Shown here: positions 46,827 through 59,019 of the stretch, piece after piece
How the letters are laid out: the number at the start of each line of letters is the position of its first letter
Numbering within the stretch: the first letter of the stretch is position 1
Assembly (NCBI GenBank): GCA_947650365.1
Contig: OX393550.1
Coordinates: 71,309,478 to 71,373,477 of the forward strand
Direction: 5' to 3'
Source of the DNA: Chamaelirium japonicum
Lineage: Eukaryota; Streptophyta; Magnoliopsida; Liliales; Melanthiaceae
Length of the DNA: 64,000 nucleotides
Position numbers and translations under genes: made by a program
The notes under the pieces: model-generated
The model's database searches: none
What the model was told of the DNA's origin: nothing
What the model saw: only the letters and a program-made list of their open reading frames with translations

Positions 46827-48776
46827 TGTTGGAATTGGATCCGTTTATCAGAGTTGCAGCGGAAACAAAAGATAGATCTGAAGATCATATGATGTATGTT
46901 TCATTACAATTAATTCTACAAAACAATTTACATACAAATCTATGATCTTAGCATATGTGCGGACACCCTAGAGGCATACTACGATCTACGGAAGACATGC
47001 ATGCATCTAATTAGGTGTTTAGAATCATCATACCTTTTGGATCTATGATCCGGAGAGAACGGAACGATGGTAAACCACACATGAATCGCAAGGGAAGCTG
47101 TCGGATAGCACCTTGTCCTTTGCGAAGGGAGGAATCCTCGAAGTCCTACCTCTAAGTGCAAGTACTACGAGCCGACGGAGGAATTCATTGCGAAGACGAT
47201 GGCTAGCCGCGAGATCTCCTCCTTCTCTTTCTCTCTTCTTCCTTCTCCTTCCTTCCTCCTTCTTCTTTCTTCTTCTTCCTCTTTCTTCCTTGGCCGAAAC
47301 CAGAAAGAGGAGGAGAGGGGGGAGGTTCGGATTTTCTGGAGAGGGGGAGCACTAAGGCCGGCCCTCCCTCTCCCTATTTCTCTTATAGGGTTGGTCCCCT
47401 ATTGCTTCAAGGAAGCTAGGGTCGACCCCTAGTAGATAAGGATAAGAGGGGGGCGCTTTTTAGGGTTTCAGGTGTCTATCGTGAAGCCTGGACGAAAACA
47501 CCCTTCACGAAAAGTGAAACACTGCGAGAGAGATTGAGTGAGGTGCGTTACTCGAAAATGAGTTCCGTTAGCGCCTATGAGCTCCTAGAATTATTTCGCT
47601 TATTCTAAGATCCATATTCAACATGTTCTGAGCCATATTTTAGTATTTACCAAAATACCCCTACGACCCCTAATACATGTGAATTAGGTTCTTAGGCTCC
47701 GGGCTTGCGCTCCATCGTGCTACTTCGCATCCAACGTATCCAACCAGGTCGGGGAATAATTTCTATACGCAATGACAGGGTGGAACCTTCAGGGTTCGGG
47801 ATCTCTAGCTCCAACCGGATCCCTGATTAACTGTTCCGGTAACACATCGAAAGTTCCGTTAATCAGCCCTAATCCGATTAACCCGCATAGCCACCCAGAG
47901 TGCGACGTGAGTTGAACTCTAGTAATCCTAAACTTATGTTACTCTCTCGTAACCCTGTTCTATACTATACTCTGATAATCCTTAGTCCCTTTTATTACTG
48001 GTGCCATGATATGACTCGGGCGGTGGGGAGCACCGTTAGATCCCGATCGATCATCTGACTAGGAATTGAACTTGTCATCTATAACACCACACACCTTCCG
48101 GTGTTATACCAAGTATCTGGAACATCGTCAGTCATACTGACAACCACCAGGCCTGGGTTAACTGTATGGACAGATTGACTCATCAAAACGCACCCATCCA
48201 ACACTAGACGTCGGATAACCTGTAGGGATTACATGTCACTCAAGCACCAGCCGGATAACCCAACGTACCGTGGTATTGGACTATAGAAGGTCCACACACG
48301 TTGGCACATCAAAGCACCACACAACTGGTTGGCCCAGTGCACATGGTCCCTTAGGTTTAAGGATAGATTATCTATAGTAGTAAGACGGTTTATGCACCAG
48401 TGTCTGAATCACTGAACTGTGCACCGTCTTGGTTCCTGTTCAACACGATCATCGTGCTTGGTCAGGTGAATAGGAATCCCGCGTTTCCGTGGTGGAGACT
48501 TCACCACATCCTCTACCTGCCAACAGCTTGTTCTCGGTGAAGTGACCGGCATCACCAAAGCTGTGAACTAGTTCTAGGTCTACACACAACTGGTCCACTG
48601 GGTCTCCCAAGCATGGATCCACCACGCGCCTCAGTGGCCTACTGTGTTCTCTAGGATCCTTTATTATATGTATATTAACATATACCATAGTAGTATTCTA
48701 ATTAAAGCAATAACCAAAGGCATCTTTATTAATGTTAATACAGAAAATCCATGCTAAGGACACACAAGCTACAACA
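46827..48776 (-). repeat. Copia-1 5' LTR
   Basis: 1950 bp; direct repeat of the interrupted 25846-28442 with many scattered substitutions, so Copia-1 is fairly old. It preserves the uninterrupted target site GTGGGGAG of the hAT-like insertion. It ends at CATAT (48777-48781). Confidence 0.92.
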
Positions 48777-48781
48777 CATAT

Positions 48782-49569
48782 AACTATTTAGCCAATTCGA
48801 TCCGTTGTTATCTGATGCAAGGTTGATCTAATAATAGATTGCTGAATGGATACCTCGAGATCAAAGAATTGTATAGAAATCATTTAAGAGGCTTCAATAG
48901 TTCTTAGACACATGGATCTAATGGTAGTTCATTGAATTTTCATATATCCTATTCATATTCCATGTAACATAAATAAACAAATGGAATAACAAGTAACTAA
49001 ACATAAGTTAACTAGCAATGCATTATTAAATACTAAAACATTGTTGAATGAATATAACTTGACTACCATAACGATTCTTAATCCCCCCTGATTAAGGTTC
49101 CAGGTGAATAATAACTCGATCTAATTAAGAGAATACTAGGAATTGTCTTGATAGTCTTTGGCGGCCATTTATATATTAGGAATTTACAGTGGAGGGGGGA
49201 TCCCTAAAAATAGATATAAACATGCAAACCCCTATGGACACCAACTTGGGCATCCTCTTTAGATTGACAAATGCAAAATTGTATAATTGAACCAAATATT
49301 ATGAGTTACTTACTTGAATATCTCATTGTTTTTTGCTTCTATTAAAGGTTCGTGGGGATCCATGTTAGATATTAGGGTTTTTCATAACTGAGGCTTCACC
49401 TTCTCACAATATGGGGCCTCTCCAATTTATTCTGCCTAAGAAACTATTAGCCCTCTTCTTTGTCGATGATATGATGAAATAGGTACTAAATTTAACAAAA
49501 GCACATGAAGAATATGAAGAATTATCAAAACACATTATCAAAAGGGGGAGGGGGGGGGGGGAGTTAAAA
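48782..49569. other. AT-rich non-coding DNA right of Copia-1
   Basis: Nothing recognisable. A G run interrupted by A lies at about 49543-49561. It was joined to 25840 before Copia-1 inserted. Confidence 0.45.
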
Positions 49570-50047
49570 TAACTCAAATATTTACCATCTTAATCTTTAT
49601 TAACTATAATACTTCATAGTTAATTGTATCCATTTGGAATAGACGATATCACAGCCGTCTGAGGAAATACACAATATGGAGTGAGTGTGATTTACTTTTT
49701 AGAGAGAGAGATGATTTTTCTAATTAACATCAAATGAACATTTAAATTCATTGAATGAGTATTTATCATCTTTATAGTAGGTTTTTAATAAGATTTGTGA
49801 GAGAGCCGCATTCATACAAGGGAGAAGGATTCTAGCTCTTCAAAACAGGTCCATATGTCATAACACACGAGAGAGAAGGCTCCATTATTGTATATACTAG
49901 TACTAATCCTATACAATGCACAAATGGTTGTGATGCAACACATCGTAGGTCTTGCATCTAATTCAGCTCCCAATAATAAGTGTGTGTGTGCGTGAGAGAG
50001 AGAGATAGGGAGAGAGGAACATGTTTAATTATGTAAAAATTAAAAGT

Positions 50048-50113
<66 letters not shown>

Positions 50114-50510
50114 TCTGCCATGTGGCACCAAAGGCCTCAGCTTTATAAGTGTTATATAAAGATATTAGATTAACTAAAAGAGGTAGTTAAATAATGGGAT
50201 TTTTTAAAAATATTATTAAAAAAGAAATAATTTATTGAATAGTGGTTAATAAAAAGTATTTAACAAACTAACGCTTTGACAACCACGTGGAGGTCACGTC
50301 AATTATTTTTTCTAATTCTCAATAAACCCGGTATGGGTGGCCGATTTTAAATTTGGTATTTCGAATAGTGGGTTTAACCGAAAACTCCATCACAAAATTG
50401 GCTAAGTGTGGGAACTCGAGCATAAGGGGTATAAGGTTTTTGGTTAAATCCGGTATTTGGAATACCGAGTTTAGAACCTGTAACCCAGATACCTTGTTTC
50501 ACAAGAATTA
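49570..50510. repeat. Dispersed repeat, copy B (empty of the Helitron-like insert)
   Basis: Aligns in order with blocks of 21100-24770 but is less than a third of the length. At 49619-49630 it reads GTTAATTGTATC where copy A has the 1851-bp insert between A and T, and near 50140-50175 it lacks the two short Helitron-like copies. Contains a (GA)n tract at 50050-50109. Confidence 0.65.
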
Positions 50511-50546
50511 GGGGAAAAAATTTGGTCATGTCCCTGCTTTATGGAT

Positions 50547-50813
50547 GTCACGCCTCGAATTTTCATCTGCAACCGAAAACCTTGGGTGTGATTTTCCAAT
50601 TTTTTTTTGAAAAAGATAATAAGTCATTAATGTTTAGTTTATTCTCACTTTCTCGGACCGACTAATGTCTAAGGTGCAAGCTCGAACCACAACGTGCCCG
50701 GGGAGAGTTTCCTGCCCTCCGAAGGGACTAACCCATAGCCTGAAGACACTGGAAGACCCAAAACACTCGGCGTACGATCTTGTCCTCGCAAGTGAGCCAA
50801 GAAGTGCACTTTG

Positions 50814-50820
<7 letters not shown>
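50547..50820 (+). repeat. Possible LTR fragment
   Basis: Begins TGTCACGCCTCGAATTTTC, similar to the TGTCACGCCCC/TGTAACACC starts of some gypsy LTRs. No partner, target duplication or coding sequence was found, so this is weak. Confidence 0.25.

Positions 50821-50907
<87 letters not shown>
50819..50907. repeat. (GA)n microsatellite, about 44 units
   Basis: Uninterrupted AG dinucleotide run. Frames read through it are artefacts. Confidence 0.95.
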
Positions 50908-50911
<4 letters not shown>

Positions 50912-52773
50912 GAAAGAAAGAGAGGAGTATTACTCAACTACTAAGCGCATCACTCTCAGAAGGAGGGAGAATCTCCCTATACCTTCTCAGAGTGTTGTTC
51001 TCACCGGATAACAATGCTCAAGACCGGAGGGCGAGACATTCCTCACCTCCACTCTGAATTTGCCTTGAAGGCTCCTCACACATATTTTCTTATGATTTGA
51101 TTTAACAGAAGCAATCGGAATCATGAGCCAGAATAACACATTAGTAGATGCAAACTTTCTATATTAATTATCAATGTTTTTACAACCCATCCTTGGAATA
51201 TATTACGTTGATTTCCACAACTTGACCAACTTAGGAGATCAGGACCTTTAAATTTGTCGTTCTTGCTCTAGCTATGGTGCAATCCGCAACACCTTTTTAG
51301 CAGCTCCAAGCTGCTGCTACCCCCTTAGCCACGTATGTCTGCCAAGAAAGTGAACTCAACTCTTTCTTGTACCTGTGTTTGTGCACATCAATGAAAATAC
51401 ACAAAGTCTTAGTCACTTAGAAAGACTAAGTGACTCAGTGAGAGCCACTCTAATAATTTATTAGAAATATGATAATATATAACATCGTTCTTAATTAACA
51501 TTCACCTCCAACATATGGCATCAGTTAATATTGAAATCGCAAAGTCCCTGCTAGGAAGTTCGTATAACACGGAGGGAACAATACCAATTAAATTTTTTGC
51601 GAGACATTTGGCATTAGTCAATATTGAAATCGCAAAGTCCTTGCTAGGGATGGAATAATACCAATTAACATTCACCTCCAACATTTGGCATCAGTCTGTT
51701 TTCCTTCGACAAGACACACCAGACAATTATATGCGGAATGAATCCTAGACTTAATTGCAATACACTATCTCAGAAAACGCTGCCTAAACAGCTGCTCTAT
51801 TTCCAAGGAACCACTCTTGAACCCTTAAAAAATAATACACTTGTTAGGAATGAAAATCTTGAGCTCACACAGAGGTTTGGGCATGCACGTGGATTTACAG
51901 GGATAAAACATACAAGGCCCTAACTAGTAGTGTAAAGTAAAACACACATCCGATTTTTACGTGGAAGCCTTGAAGGGAAAAACGACGTCGGGTTCTTGAT
52001 CCCGGAGGTGCAGGCAATCCACTAGAAAAGGGTGTGCAAAGTACATAGTGTTGCCTTGGATGAATCCACAACTCAACCCTGACGCATCCTACGAGCAGGC
52101 GTTCCACGGATTGCTCGGTTCGACGCACCACAACCGTCGCATACAAACTCTCATAAACTCATTTTCTTAAACTCTGCAGTTTCCCGCCCTAAGCCTCCTA
52201 CGCACTGCTAGTTTCTTGTTCAGCTTGCAATCGCATGCACAAACACTCGTCACAATGAGGCACCTTCACTTCTCGCAAGAACTGAACCCAAGGGTACTGA
52301 CACTCCAAGGTTTTGTCGCCCCTAATTCCCTAAGGGGGTATCGTCAAATTGCAACGATAAATTTTTGCCCAAGAATATCCGACCCTCCAAAGACTTGTAG
52401 CCTCCGATCCCTACGGAGGGACCGTCTAGCCACAACGAAGGGCTTATTGTTAGGTCGCGGTCCGTAAAACTTAACTGTACGGTCCGGACCAAAATGCTCC
52501 AGACGGTCCAGACCCGGGTCGGGACCGTTTGTGCATTTTGCCTGCGAACCCAAGACTTCGGTCTGGACATGGCATTAATGATCCGGACGACCATCAATGC
52601 ACGGTCCGGACCGTGGCCTGGCCTTCACTGTGAGGTCCGGACCGCACAATGAGAATATGGGCCGGCAGATAGGCAAATTTCAGAATTCTGAAATTTGCAT
52701 TCTCACTCCCTCCACCATGTGTCATTGGGAGAAGACCCGGTTCGACCAAAAGTCAATCACGGGCCGTGCCATG
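50908..52773. other. Unassigned retroelement-like debris
   Basis: No coding similarity. A duplicated 60-70-bp segment (ATATTGAAATCGCAAAGTCC at about 51529 and 51621, plus ATTCACCTCCAACAT at about 51500 and 51670) lies at 51490-51700. Around 51930-52150 the minus strand carries TTCCACGTAAAAATC, common near the 3' end of copia LTRs. A GGTCCGGACC-rich stretch follows at 52450-52640. Boundaries cannot be set. Confidence 0.4.
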
Positions 52774-53213
52774 TAGGGGTGGCAATCCTTGACCCGACCC
52801 GCCAACCCAACCCGAAGGTAGCGGGTTTGGGTTTGGTCTAAACGGGTTCGGGTCATAAACAGGTCGACCCCATTGACCCGTTTATTTAATGGGTCGGGTT
52901 CGGGTTTGTACTTATAACCTGATTGACCCGACTTGACCCGTTTACCAAATGGGTCGTGTCAACCCGACCCGATCCAACCTGGACAAACCCGACCCAACCT
53001 GGCCCAATCCGACCTGTCTGACCCAACCCGACAGGTTTACATGGGTTATGTTTAGTAAACGGGTTAAACGGATCGGGTCGGATCAATCCATTTATTAGAC
53101 GGATCGGGCTTGGGTTTAAGTTTTTGACCCGTTTATTAAACGGGTCGGGTTCGGATTGGATGTTTTGCCCTTATACCTATGTCTCCACCCGACCCGACCC
53201 ATTGCCACCTCTA
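52774..53213. mobile_element. hAT-like element, 440 bp
   Basis: Left end TAGGGGTGGCAATCC, right end CATTGCCACCTCTA, imperfect inverted repeats. Flanking octamers are GTGCCATG (52766-52773) and GTGCCAAG (53214-53221), 7 of 8 identical. It is rich in GGGTCGGGTT/AACCCGACCC sub-terminal repeats, with no transposase. Same family as 4223-4661 and nearly the same length. Confidence 0.83.
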
Positions 53214-54811
53214 GTGCCAAGGCCACCACAGCGTGGCTAGACCCTCAAGTGCACATGGTGTACGTACTAGCCAAAGTTGCACTTGCAACAAGAATGCAAT
53301 GCTCTGAAAGCCAGGCACATCTAATAAGCAAGGTAGAATCCAAAATCCGATGCAACACATTAAAGACAAGTCTTGAGGAAGCATGAATCCGAAAAATGAT
53401 CGATCAAGATAATTCTGAGAAACGCAGGAGAAACCGTGCGGCCATGGGCTAAAGCATAACCTGAGGGAAGAGAGTCATAACTAATCAAAAGTAAAGAGTA
53501 GTATGATGAAAATTTAATCATTCTATACTAGCAAACTTAGGACTTGATCAAATTCTTAAGATTAAAAGATTTATTGTTTAACAAATATAATATTTGTAAA
53601 CAAAAGTAAGTCACAATATTCTTTTAGAAATTATTTGCCCTGACAGAGCGGGTTCTATGGAACCGTCATTCACCTGCCAAGCTTTTCTAAAAGAGAGAAA
53701 TAACATATCTAAGTTATCTCTAATTATTTAGTGTTTAGAATTAGATGCAAGTCGTTTTCAATAGATCTACTAATAAGAGCAAAGAAATAGAGTTAGAAAC
53801 TCTGGCATGTGGTCGAAGCATGTTAGGCGCTGTCCCAAGAAACTTATTGCCCCCCTCGTGCGGGTCTCGTGGCAATGGTTCTCGGAGATGCGACGACCCC
53901 GGTCAGGCGACATCTTTATCGTCAGCACGACTTTAAGAAGGCTTTGCGAACCTCGTGAACTTTCAGGAATCCAGCGACTCGACGAAGATGTTCTTGAAGC
54001 AGGGAGACATTATCGCAGCACAACTTTGATCCGAGAGAGGGAGTCTTCTCGGAACAAGGGGCAACACCGCAGCACGAACTCGAGAGAACAAAAAAAGTAG
54101 AGGCAGAGAGTAATTCCGATATTCGGACTGACTTCATCCCATGGCTGCACTGAGCCTTATATAGGCCTTGGGTTGTTAATGGGAGGCTGAAGAGGGGAGG
54201 CAATCGTGGGCTGCGATTAAACCTATTAACTCCGCACGCGTTACGCTCGTAACGGCTAGTATGCAGTGACGCTTCTCGCGTAACAGCTAGCATGCAGCAA
54301 CGGTTAGTAGCCCAAAAGGAATTTAATAAATGTGAAGGGTTTAAAAGCAAAAATAAAAATAAGGTAGGTGCGGACCAGCCCATTTCGGAGGTGCTATCGT
54401 GTCTGGGTCCGTGGACGTACACACATGCGCCGCCCAGCCCAAGCCCAAGCCTGGCTCGGCACGCACGCGCGCGCGCGTGTGAGCTAGTGGAGTCCCTCCT
54501 CTAGTGTGATGACTAGTGGGGGAAGAGTGGAATCCCTTATAAGTTGGTAGGAGTTTTCTCCCCAAATCGATATGGCACTAAACTCTAGTGTGGTTTTACA
54601 AACACACACCCAACATAGAAGATATAACTTTGGATAGGAGTGAATCGAAATACTGATCTTTCATCTGACACTGTGCAACACTAACGAAGTCGTCGTGGGT
54701 TGAGAATCACTGACACATCCGAACTGGGAAGACTTAACTTACAACTCAACCTCACTGAGTATGTTTTGAGCACACAAATTATGCTAACAATGAGGTACAC
54801 ACGTGCGTTAA
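53214..54811 (-). repeat. Probable copia-type LTR remnant
   Basis: On the minus strand TGGGGAGAT (54820-54812) precedes TGTTAACGCACG at 54811, a polypurine-tract/LTR-start arrangement. A TATATAAG box lies at 54163-54156, and a GC-rich (CG)n stretch near 54460-54480 resembles one in the Copia-2 LTR (about 58290). No partner LTR is found and the far boundary is unclear. Confidence 0.4.
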
Positions 54812-55164
54812 CAATCTCCCCATTTGGCGTACATTTTGTGTCAAAACATTACAATTAGAACTCATTAAACTGACAAAAACCCACAGCCTCTCTCCGCTAC
54901 AGAACAATCACTCAACCTGTCAACCATAACTCGACGAGACGAGTTTACAATCACTCGGACAGGACCTAGACTCTAGAGATTGACTACTGACGAGCTAGAG
55001 TTTGAAATTGTAACCTGCATACTTTCAAACATTGTTTATCAGATCTTCCTTTCTCCATCTGCACAGAGATGTTAGTCTTCCTCCCTTATCACTGAAAAAT
55101 AAACAATAGACATATAACAATAGAAAGGAGACTAAAAGAGACATCAACCCTATTAGATGTAGTG
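54812..55164. other. Non-coding retroelement interior
   Basis: No coding similarity. TCTCCCCATTTGGCGTACAT at 54815 is the reverse of the CCAAATGGGGAGA-type stretch often seen before copia 3' LTRs; a second such stretch, TCTCCCCCTTTTTGGCATAA, is at 55700. Confidence 0.4.
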
Positions 55165-55229
55165 TGTTAGTATTCTATAAGTCCCACCTCAATTGTGGTA
55201 ATGTAATGGTGTGCGTTCTCTCTCTATAT

Positions 55230-55524
55230 AAAGAGAGATAGTCTTATGTAACCATCCGCTCCCATTACCGATGTGGGACTACATGTGAGGCATGACCATC
55301 TCAAAACCCCCCCTGACGCGGGACACGCGTGGCAAGGACACTATCGGGAGGAGTTTCCGGAACGGGTTTGGCTCTGATACCACGTGAAGAACCCAACCTT
55401 GGATACCCACCTCCTCACAAAACTGGCTTGTAAGGGGAGGTCCAAGACATGTATATAAGTAGCTCACCACCCGCTCTCATTACCGATGTGGGACTAACCC
55501 ATGTGAGGCATGACCATCTCAACA
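55230..55524 (-). mobile_element. TRIM (miniature LTR retroelement), one end decayed
   Basis: On the minus strand: a 140-bp 5' LTR (55524-55385, TGTTGAGATGG...GTTCTTCA), a 2-base spacer, a perfect primer site TGGTATCAGAGC (55382-55371), about 55 bp of interior, the polypurine stretch CAGGGGGGGT, and the start of a 3' LTR (TTTGAGATGG at about 55303). The 3' LTR matches only for its first 65 bp or so and then diverges. LTRs carry AGTCCCACATCGG. The interior is too short for any protein. Confidence 0.65.
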
Positions 55525-55782
55525 AACCCAAAAGTAGATTCTCTGAGGAAGGAGGATACAAGTGTGTGCAGTGAGGTAGGAGTTGAACGCATAAAAACCC
55601 ACTGTTCTACAGAACTCCGACTCAAACCTAGCCATCCCAAAGTAGTTCATTGTCTCCAAATCCCAAACTATCATCTGACGGGAGTGTTGATCACTCTATT
55701 TCTCCCCCTTTTTGGCATAAAAAGATGACAAAGGCAATGATCAGTGAGGAAGATGTGCATGAATGCATGCATGACTGCATAT

Positions 55783-57402
<1,620 letters not shown>

Positions 57403-57521
57403 TGTTGAGATGGTCATGTCTCACACGGGTTAGTCCCACATTGGTAATGGGAGCGGGTGATGAGCTGCTTATATACCCGTCGTGGACCTTTCCTTACAAG
57501 CCGGTTTTGTGAGGAGGTGGG
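57403..57521 (+). repeat. TRIM LTR fragment cut by Copia-2
   Basis: TGTTGAGATGGTCATGTCTC...GTGAGGAGGTGGG matches the first 119 bp of the 140-bp TRIM LTR at 55385-55524, in the opposite orientation. It stops exactly where Copia-2 begins. The missing 21 bp should lie beyond the right LTR of Copia-2, outside the window. Confidence 0.75.
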
Positions 57522-58455
57522 TGTTGGGTATTCTATTCTATGAAGACAAGCAAACGATGACTAACAGAATATAGAGAAGTTACAAATCTAGTGCAAAAAG
57601 TAATTGAACAAACTATAGGGGTTTAGCATGCAAAGTTGAACACAGCAATCAAACAAGGTTTAGGTTGTCCTAAGGTTGTCTACAGATATGGCAAAGAGGT
57701 GGAAGAAGGAAGAAGAACAAGGTACTTAGCAGTTGTCGAGGCTTGTGCTAGCACAATGCCCTGAAAGCTATTTCGCCGCCTCGGTAGGTGCTTCAAGGCC
57801 TCCGACGAACGCTCCCCAGGGTACAACGACTGGACTCCTCTTCAGCACCGAAGGGAACCCCTTTGAGACTCTCAGCGTACTCCAGACACTCCAGACAAGA
57901 TCGAACAAGAAAGAAAAGAGAAAGTGGAGAGAGCTCTTCGCTTGGTGTGTTTCTGGCTTCACCGGACCCTCTCTTATATAGAGGTCCTTAGCCATAACGT
58001 CCCCACACTCACAGCCATTGCATGCAACGCACTGATGAGCATTCACTGCTCTGTCAAGTGAAACGGTTGCATGTGACAGTGCAGAGGTCCAGATTCAATG
58101 AACCTAGCTCAGCCTCGTGAATAGTGTAACGGAAGGAATAAATCTCCATTAAAAATTAAAAAAAAAATTAAAACCCAGTGTAAAACAAGGCCCGAAGCCC
58201 GAAGACCATTCGCGTCCACGCGGCTTGCGAGCCGCGGCCTCGGCCCGAGCCCGTGCCCGGCCCGGCCCGGCTCGGCTCGGCTCGGCGCCCGCGCGCGCGC
58301 GTGTGTGGTGGGCTATGGCCTGGCTCTTGGGAAGATACAAAGCCCAATGAAGGGAGTTCCATTAAAAACGCATTAAAAGATCTCCCCACGGGCAATATGG
58401 GACTAAACCAAAAACCGATTTTTTCATTATTCTATCAAAACCAATTTTTGTAACA
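57522..58455 (-). repeat. Copia-2 3' LTR
   Basis: 934 bp, TGTTACAAAAATTGG...CCCAACA on the minus strand. A TATATAAG box lies at 57980-57973. A GC-rich stretch with (CG)n is at about 58245-58305. Confidence 0.9.
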
Positions 58456-58466
58456 ATCCCCCACAA
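58456..58466 (-). other. Copia-2 polypurine tract
   Basis: TTGTGGGGGAT on the minus strand directly before the LTR start TGTTAC. Confidence 0.75.
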
Positions 58467-59019
58467 TAATGAAAATATCGAAAAACAAATAGAAAGAAGT
58501 AGTCTGGAGTACTTATAAGAGTATGTATAGACATAAGGTGTCTTTCGACTTGAACCTTTGCTTAGTGTAGACTGCAGGACTTACTAGCTGACAGTGAACT
58601 TACGTCTTGAACTGTACAGCTATATATTGTAAGTCTAGTCGACAAGTCTCACCCATACTTCCATATACATCATAGAGTCCCATGCGGTTGTGCTCTTTAT
58701 GGCCATGAGCCTTCCCCAGTTTTCTTGAGTGTTCTAGAGAATTAGCCTCAATTCTCATAGAAGCGGCCACACTTCTACACTCATATAGGTGCTTACTATC
58801 AAGAGTGCTCTGTATCTATACACCCCACTGGTATGCCAGCTATAGTTAGCATTAAGAGTCTAAAACTCAGCCTCTCAGCGATACAGAATGTACTATCACA
58901 TCATAGGGAGGGGAGAATTTTGATAGCACCCCCACAAATCCCTCGAATAACTTGTTTTCCCATTGAACCTCGATTTTGGGATCTCCAATCACGTAGGTTG
59001 GGTTACCGTTATCGGAGAC
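58467..59019 (-). other. Copia-2 3' untranslated region
   Basis: About 550 bp between the natural pol terminator and the polypurine tract. No coding similarity or repeat seen. Confidence 0.6.

Larger units (their letters stand above)
25846..48776 (-). mobile_element. Copia-1: Ty1/copia retrotransposon with three nested insertions
   Basis: Direct LTRs (TGTTGGAATTGG...GCTACAACA on the plus strand) bound a 22.9-kb unit flanked by perfect CATAT target duplications at 25841-25845 and 48777-48781. On the minus strand the order is 5' LTR, primer site, long leader, gag, protease, integrase, RT, RNase H, polypurine tract and 3' LTR, the Ty1/copia order. Later insertions are a hAT-like element (27038-27686), a solo-LTR-like element (30318-34531) and Tat-2 (35814-44046). 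Without these and their target duplications the element is about 9.8 kb. LTRs near 1.95 kb and a leader near 1.9 kb resemble the Angela/BARE group, but I assign that only tentatively. Confidence 0.9.

Noticed and set aside
55385..55524. TRIM as a Cassandra element (5S rRNA in the LTR)
   Set aside because: I could not recognise the 5S internal promoter sequence in the LTR. The shared AGTCCCACATCGG motif is common to many plant elements.
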